A DNA stretch of 64,000 nucleotides from Lineus longissimus (taxonomy: Eukaryota; Nemertea; Pilidiophora; Heteronemertea; Lineidae). Under the pieces are notes generated by a model. The model was not told the origin of the DNA. It did not search any database and saw only the letters and a list, made by a program, of their open reading frames with translations. Positions 57,357-64,000 of the stretch are shown piece by piece. Position 1 is the first letter of the stretch. Every line of letters begins with the position of its first letter. Where the stretch lies: NCBI RefSeq assembly GCF_910592395.1, contig NC_088320.1:4588001-4652000 (forward strand), in the 5' to 3' direction. A program made the translations under genes and the position numbers.

Positions 57357-59163
57357 TTATCTAATGGCCATTGTCCACACAATTTCTTCATCCGTCTCCA
57401 CAGTAATATGTTTCGCTTCTGCTAAGCATTGATTCGAAGTTGAGACAAGCTCCTTGAACTTTAATCTTCCCTTTTCTGAAAAAGAACGGAAAGGTTTTGT
57501 ACCGCTTTGACATTAACCCCACATTTTCATAAAACCCCACTTCCTCCCGCAAAATATGTTCATATCTTCCCAAGAAGATGTTTACCTCTATCCCTTATCT
57601 GAATCGACAATCTTGGGCCAGTCCTGGCAGCACTAGAAAAACCACCACTCTCTCCACATCAGGCAAGCACCAACATACCTAGATTATATTTCAGTCCAGT
57701 GGTCGTTACTAGGGCTTCAGAGCAACCAATAGGTAAGAGGCCACACCAGGAACCATGGAATCCAGATTGATGATGAATCACATTTAGACCCTGTAATAAA
57801 GATATGAGACGTTTCAAATTTCGCTTAAGCAAAAAGAGTGAAATTAAGAACCTGTGTTGAAATTGAGTCATTGTTATCAGTATCAACTATACAAGCACGG
57901 TTATCAAGAGACACATTAACTTTGAAAGTCGCTGGCAGCAAAAGGCAAGGGTTAGTCAAATTCATACCTTCCATAATGTACAAGACAAAGATTCCATGGA
58001 ATGTAGATAAATGGGCAAGTCAGTCAGTTGTTTGGCCTCGAACATTGTGTTGGTATTAGCCATTGTGTGATCAAATCGTCCTCCGATACCTCCTAGGGCC
58101 ACAATACACGAGACCTATAGAAAATGAGAACATTCAACATAAACCAACACTGTGCCAAATTGAAAATGTCCTGTAAAATAGGGGAAAGCCAGCCCTTTTC
58201 TGATTGAGCAACTGGGCTCAGTGTCTCAATTAACATGTGAGTTGTTGAGAATCTAACTTACTTATCTACCACAACAAAACAGTAGGGTGAAATACTTTTT
58301 ATATAAAGTTCAGACCAACATACCTTTAAATTTTTCTCTTTAATTTTCTCTAACATCATTTTCAGCCCCTTGGTGAAGTCTGTTTGATCTTGACATGGAG
58401 TTTTGGTCACTTGGCAACCCTGAAAATCAATTAAATGAGAAAAGTCGTCTATCACATGAATCGTGACACAAATGGCAGCACATATGAACACTCTATCACC
58501 TGTTTGAATATTGTCATATGTGGAAACGGGCAAATTTGCTTTTTGATTGAACAGAGTCATTGATGACTTGGACAACAGCATTCCTACCTTTTCTCTGTAC
58601 AACTCAAGAAGTTTTGGGTTTGCTGAATCAAAATCGCCGCTGATGAAGTCGGGTAAATACTCATCGATTTCATTCCAAGTGGCAGAATATAGCTCGTTTA
58701 TGCCCCCGTCTGTCACACCCCGAATGGCAGCTGGAATAAGAAGACATAACTGTTGAAACCCACAAGTAATCTACCAAGTATTTCTGGTTTCTGCTGTCAA
58801 CTTGTGGCGTGGTTGCCTGACTCAGCAAATACTTCCATGATATTTCTGACACATGCACATGCACCCGGAATATTAATTGAGCTTTACCATTCCTCCACAA
58901 AATCTTGAGCTGATCTGTTACAGGCTCCAGTGGCTGATTCAAGATCATCAACCCGATCTTCTCATCTGGAGAAAAAGAAAGATTTAATGAACATCACATA
59001 AAAAACGCAATATTCATGAAAGAGGCACTAATACTAACACTGCATACTATAGAACATAATATTTTTCTGTCAAACTGAATATTGCCTTACCATAATCCTC
59101 TCTCAGACAGTGAAGGGGATGCCAGTCATGACGTGCAATGGGACGATTTGAGGAGTTCGCCAT
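57357..59163 (-). CDS. TPK1: Thiamine pyrophosphokinase 1
   Basis: Seven exons, high to low: 59091-59163, 58888-58965, 58588-58730, 58324-58419, 57968-58114, 57679-57790, 57357-57475. They total 768 nt, 255 residues, with all phases consistent; the human enzyme has 243. It transfers pyrophosphate from ATP to thiamine, giving thiamine diphosphate, in the cytosol as a homodimer. Landmarks in order: MILNQPL strand, TDGGINELY, FISGDFDSANP (metal/ATP aspartates), CQDQTDFTKGLK, VALGGIGGRFDHTMANTNTM, SWCGLLPIG, VTTTGLKYNL, LVSTSNQ and the C-terminal VETDEEIVWTMAIR. The usual DQDxTDF motif reads CQDQTDF, so the first Asp is replaced by Cys while the second and third remain. The start is the first in-frame ATG of the terminal exon, and that exon holds a slightly extended N terminus. 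Confidence 0.95.
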
Positions 59164-60410
59164 GGTCGTTGAAAATCCTACCAAAAACTCCAACGGTCTA
59201 CGTCCTACAGGGCACTGTCTCATTATTGCTGCAAGAAGAAATTAAATTTCTCAAGTTGTCCACAAAGCAGAGTTTAGTCTTTAGTAGTCGAAACTTGGCC
59301 ACTAGCTGGCATGTCTGGTCGCTCTCTGCGCCAGCAGCGGTCAAGCAGATTCACCTGTGAGGTACGTGTACACCTACAGTCACACACAGTCAGCAGACAG
59401 TTTTTCAAAAACCTCTGGGCCTGGCCCTGCTGCCTGCCATGATTTATCCTTCTGAAATCACCCTAGGATTTAAGAACTCCCCCACTCAAAATTCTTTAAA
59501 ACCTCTTACTGCATGGTATGCACACTGTACATTATCTACAGCCCTAGTTGAGTAGGCCTACATAGTACATACTAGTAACTATATACACTAGTCATATAGC
59601 AGGAGGTAGGCATACATTTTCTTATCCCAAATATACAGACCAGATGATCCTAATCAAAACGAAATTGATGTCAGTGAATTATCACATTCTAGATTACCCC
59701 ATGACCTATATCAGGAGTGCTAAGTTCAAGTATTTTGACATAAAAACATGGAAAAGTATGATTTATTTTGAAAAAAATTTGCATACATGGGCGCTGCCAT
59801 CTTGAATGAAACTCTTTAACTATTTCATATAAATTATATATTCCAGCAAATTACCGCTACTAAAAATCCCATTTATGAATTGTTTTACAATGCTATTAAA
59901 TTATGATGTTATGCATAGAAACATTCTGATAAAAATTTTGAAAATGAAAAAATTATCTCATAAAATAGTTTTATATCTTTCTAATAGGTGTCGCTTTCTG
60001 ATTTTTCTTTAGGAGGGAGATTTGCTTTCTTCTTTCTTCAGCTTTTCTCTCAGTAGATACATCATTCATTTCCCAGGCCAAAGTCTTCCATCTTGAACAT
60101 CAATGTATTGATATTGCGAAGCTTTACAGACAACGCGCGTAAATCGTATGGGTGGAGGTAACGGAGACAATACCACTGGAAGTTCAGTATGATGAGGTCT
60201 GACTTCTGGCCACAGGCCTGACAGGGTGTCTCAAAAGAGTCGCCAAAATAGATTTTACACCTACTGAAAATGTGGAAACTTGTTAGCCATGTTGGTTGCG
60301 TATTTGCAGTAGAGTAAGAAAGGACTTCTTCTCAGGACAGAATGTCACGTGTTGTAGTGTATACCAAATTGTCCTCCCTGCCATTCAAGCTGTACTGATT
60401 TCTCTTTCAG
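59164..60410. promoter_or_regulatory. Divergent TPK1 / ORC2 promoter region
   Basis: The start codons of TPK1 (minus) and ORC2 (plus) are 1.29 kb apart with no gene between them. The ORC2 start exon has a good acceptor at 60,409-60,410, so an untranslated ORC2 exon must lie further left, within this gap. No TATA box or other core element could be assigned confidently. Confidence 0.5.
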
Positions 60411-60451
60411 ATTTTGATACAACTGGTGGTGTGTTCGGCTGAAGCATCAGA

Positions 60452-63400
60452 ATGAGCGAAACACTGCATTCCCCATTTGCGCTACGCCGTCTTGCGATCG
60501 ACATGCGTGATGGAGGTAACCAGGACACAATCCAAAATGAAGAGGAGGAATCCATCTCGGAGGATGAAGTCATAAATTTAGTGCCAGAGACTTTACTGCC
60601 TGCTGATGGTGCTGCTGCTGTTGGAGGAAAAGATGTTTTCAAATTTCATGCGCACAGAAAAAATGTTGCTGGACGAATGGCTGAAGTTGGTAAGAGTACT
60701 GAGTAGACTGATGATAGCTCACCAAGTCAAGATCATGGTAATGGCATATTCTTTAGATATTTCTTGACTGTCCGTTTCTGCCAGGATTCACTTTGAGGGA
60801 AATGATTTCTTCAGTATGTTAAATGACCAATGTCAGATGCTGATTCACCTGTCAATGTGCTTGTCTTGTAATTAATGATGTATTGATCAGCTAAGATTGA
60901 TAATGTAATGGTTCAGATCTTGAAATAGTTTTTTCACTGATGTATTTTGTTATGCTTACAGCCTCTGTAGCAGCAGAAGCGGCCAAGTCTAAAACTCCAC
61001 CAGTTACACCGAAATCTGCCAAGAAAAAGACATCCAAGAGAGGTACTTTTCATTGATGTAGAACCTCTTTAATAAGGATACCCCTGTTCTAAATAGAGAG
61101 GTGTACCACTAACACATAATAGACTACAGAGATGCTCATCTTACTCGTATCTAGTTGCTACTCACGGTATCACCTCATTTCCATTCCAGTGTCCATTGCA
61201 CCACAAGTCCAAGTTGCTGAGGCTAAAACTCCAACGAGAGCATGTAAAGTTTCCAGGAAATCGACACGCCAGCAAGAATTGAGAAAACAGGCAATGAGAA
61301 CACCCAACAGGATGGCCAAGCGAGCCTCTCAAGGTGAACTTTTCAAATTGTTTATGTGGAAGTTGCCGCATTGTATATGATTTTACTATTAATTAATGCA
61401 GGTGATGAATTGTTTTCATGCAATTCTGCAAATAATTTGAAATTTTACCTCTTTCAGGCAATTCTGATTATGACACAGATACTGATAGCGTTGGTGATGA
61501 TTCAGATGTGGACCAGGACTACAATTTAGGCAGTGACCGTTCGTCATCTGAGGAGGAGGCGCACAGTGGGTCGGAAGATGAGGTCATTACCAGGAAGGAG
61601 AATGGGCGGGAAATGGTGATGGCTTGTAAGACAGGAAGTCTTGGCACGAAGGCAAATCGAAAGAGGGCGATGGCGGAGATGGTGAGTGTTGCGCTAGTCT
61701 AAAAGAAGACCAGTGGGGAGGGAAGTAGCTGACTGGTTGTGAAGTGTCAGGGCAGATGGTTTGACGATTTGGAGAAAATTGGCAATAAATGGCGACAGTA
61801 TAAAGTGGGTTACCTGTGCAAATGTCCACCAGCTTCCAAGCTCGATGTACAGCTAGATGACCCACTTTTGACTTGGTTGAAACAGATTTTCGCTATTGTG
61901 TTTGAAAAAAGAACGTATATCTATTTTAGTTTATTTTTCAGCCTGAGGTTTTGAACACATATTTCATCGCCAATGCCCAACAGTCCTTGACGTCTGATCA
62001 CACACTTTCCAAACTAGAGATACCAAGAATGGACCAAGAAGCTCTCGACGTCGCCTTGGAGAAGGTGCCAAATAAATATGTGGAGGAACGGAAGGAACTG
62101 TATCAGGAGTATCATGCACTGTTTAACACTTGGATGTTTCAGCTATGGTGAGCAAAGGAAGTTTGATCTACGCGTATCTTAGAATTGGCTTGTAATAAAA
62201 GAACATATAATATGCAATCAGATGAAGTTGAGGTAACTTCTAGTTTTCATGTTTGAAACCCATATGAAATAGAAATGAGAAAGACACTCAAATGAAATCT
62301 GTAAGCAGGCGCCAGGTGGGTCAGACTAAGTCATGTACATGTACAGTAAAACCTCTCTATTAAGGACAACCTCGGGACTGACAAGCGCTGTCATTAATAG
62401 AGAGGTGTCCTGATGAGAGTGGTCAAATTGAATGGAAACAAAACTAATGTCCTTAATAGAGAGGTGTCTGCTAAGGAAGGTGCCACTGTACAGGTATTTT
62501 CTCTTCTCAGCGATGGTCACAATCTCCTCTTTCATGGCCTCGGTTCCAAGAGGTTCCTCATGGACACATTCCGGACAACGATGTTGGCGGAATTCACTCA
62601 TCTCGTCGTCAACGGCTACTTCCCGAGTATAACAATCAAACAGGTGCTGGGCTCTATCATTGAGGATGTCATAGGCCATGAGGGAACGATCCCCAACCCA
62701 CTAGACCAAGTGGAGTTCATAAAAAATTATTACACATTACATGGTAGGTAGACATTTGCAGATTTTGTTCCCCTTCGTGAATTACTGGAGTCGGGGTACT
62801 TCAGATTTTTAGCTAATTTTTTTTTAAATTGGGAAAACAGAAAAATATATTTCACTGATAGATATGATGGAGGGATTTAAGAGATACATTGTAATTTTGA
62901 AGTGAAATTGTGGTGTGTATTTTGTTCATTTTCAAATATATATATATTTCTTCCTTCTTCAGATGAAGACCTATTCCTCATCATTCACAACATTGACGGC
63001 CCAATGTTAAGAGCTGAAAAGGTCCAAACCATCCTCAGCATGTTGGCTCAGGTTCCCAACGTCCATGTGATAGCATCGGTAGACCATATCAACGCACCTC
63101 TAAGTATGCGCTCCTCGTCTGCTTTGATGAGGCTGGAGGATAGTTAACATGATCAATGAGCGACAGCCCCACTGCTAGTTAATTTCAGTGCCAAAGGCTA
63201 TGAGGATGATTTTAGGGCAGACCCAGGTCTGCTTGCAGAAGAAACTTGAGAGTTGTCCTACTCTGCGACTGTTATTTCTTTCATACGAACAAAATTTCTT
63301 GTCTTAAAATGTGCGTCAATGCTAGGTAAAGTTTTAGAGATTTAAAATCTTTTATTTCTTTTCTTCAAGTCTGGGACCAAACCAAATGCAGTCGTTTCCA

Positions 63401-64000
63401 TTGGCTGTGGTATGATGTCACGACCTTTGACCCTTACATTGAAGAGACGTCATATGAGAACTCCTTGTTAGTCCAACAGTCAGGTGTCCTTGCTCTCAGC
63501 TCCTTGATCCATGTGATGCGATCACTGACACCAAACTCCAAACAGATGTTCTACCTTTTGGCTAATAATCAGTTAGAACAGCAGGGAAATAGTAATTATA
63601 TTGGTAGGTTGATATTAAACCATTCAGCAAGTAAAAATATTACTTTTTAGAAGTCCTCTTCGCAGTAGTGTAGATACAGTGACCAGCTGTCTCATTCATG
63701 TGTCTTAGCTTCTTGATTTAGTGTTTGCTTTTGTTGCTGTAGGCCTACTTATTCAGCATTCGTTCTGCTCCTGGGTTTCCCCTGGGATTGACCCTGGAGC
63801 CACTCCTTGGTAGCCAGCAGTGTTAACCAGAAGGCTCCGAGACTTCACTGTTGCCTTTGTTACCTTACTTTCTTTCTTTCTTAAGGCATGTCGAAACAAG
63901 ACCTGTACCAGCGATGTCGAGAAGGATTCCTGGTAAACAGTGATCTGACATTGAGGGCACATCTTACAGAGTTTAAAGATCACAAACTTATCAAAGTTAG
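60452..64000 (+). CDS. ORC2: Origin recognition complex subunit 2 (partial, runs off the right edge)
   Basis: Exons: 60452-60689, 60962-61042, 61190-61333, 61458-61681, 61942-62147, 62511-62743, 62963-63103, 63370-63603, 63886-64000+. All phases join. An in-frame TGA twelve bases before the ATG (60,440) fixes the start. ORC2 is a core subunit of the nuclear complex that marks replication origins and loads MCM helicase. The N-terminal ~230 residues are basic and acidic tracts, probably disordered. The conserved AAA+-like fold follows: [17 protein letters not shown] at the degenerate nucleotide site, [14 protein letters not shown] (Walker-B-like), [11 protein letters not shown], then [20 protein letters not shown]. 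The last visible exon starts the winged helix ([20 protein letters not shown]). Only the final ~40-50 residues appear to be missing. Confidence 0.95.
62340..62490 (+). repeat. Dispersed 'tattaaggac / gagaggtgtcc' repeat in ORC2 intron
   Basis: The segment begins 'acagtaaaacctctctatta' and contains the reverse complement motif 'ccttaatagagaggtgtc' twice, so it is partly self-inverted, ending with 'gccactgtac'. Relatives occur near 1,715-1,800, 54,395-54,600 and 61,079-61,115. It stops about 20 bp before the acceptor of exon 62511-62743. Confidence 0.7.

Overview
This is nuclear DNA from an animal. It is AT-rich, intron-dense and full of small dispersed repeats. Coding regions are short exons with canonical GT..AG introns. 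Three conserved single-copy eukaryotic genes were recognised from their translations: NCAPG2, TPK1 and ORC2. A fourth, ERICH2, is mainly known from animals. A large, lineage-specific WSC/C-type-lectin gene, ACATGTAC-type simple sequence, MITE-like elements and 'tattaaggac' repeats suggest a marine invertebrate (spiralian or invertebrate deuterostome). The sequence alone does not decide which. There is no bacterial, viral or organellar gene content.

Layout. Positions 1-14,700 are gene-poor. They hold a 'GATGGCGGCC' repeat block (6.9-7.7 kb), a ~700-bp direct duplication with internal fold-back (7.66-8.93 kb) and a MITE with 41-bp inverted ends and TTA flanks (11.27-11.67 kb). Positions 14,726-17,938 hold a three-exon gene (+) for an unrecognised 700-aa acidic coiled-coil protein. 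Positions 20,753 to ~37,590 hold a 31-exon gene (+) for a ~2,040-aa secreted or surface protein. It has one sushi-like domain, seven WSC domains, four C-type-lectin domains and five small two-cysteine modules. These are arranged mainly as a repeating WSC / two-Cys / CTLD cassette and end in a Ser/Thr-rich mucin-like stretch. Positions 39,692-48,834 (-) hold NCAPG2 (condensin II), 22 exons, essentially complete. Positions 50,579-53,966 (+) hold an ERICH2-like gene in 10 exons. Positions 57,357-59,163 (-) hold TPK1 in 7 exons. Positions 60,452-64,000 (+) hold ORC2, which runs off the right edge.

Organisation. The lectin gene and NCAPG2 converge, NCAPG2 and ERICH2 diverge, ERICH2 and TPK1 converge, and TPK1 and ORC2 diverge from a ~1.3-kb gap. 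ORC2 (origin licensing) and NCAPG2 (mitotic condensation) are chromosome-cycle genes. TPK1 makes the cofactor thiamine diphosphate. Nothing in the sequence shows that the lectin gene works with them.

All exon models were built by eye from splice signals and reading-frame continuity, without transcript evidence. Within each gene the exon phases join without a break. The modular lectin gene is the most novel content.
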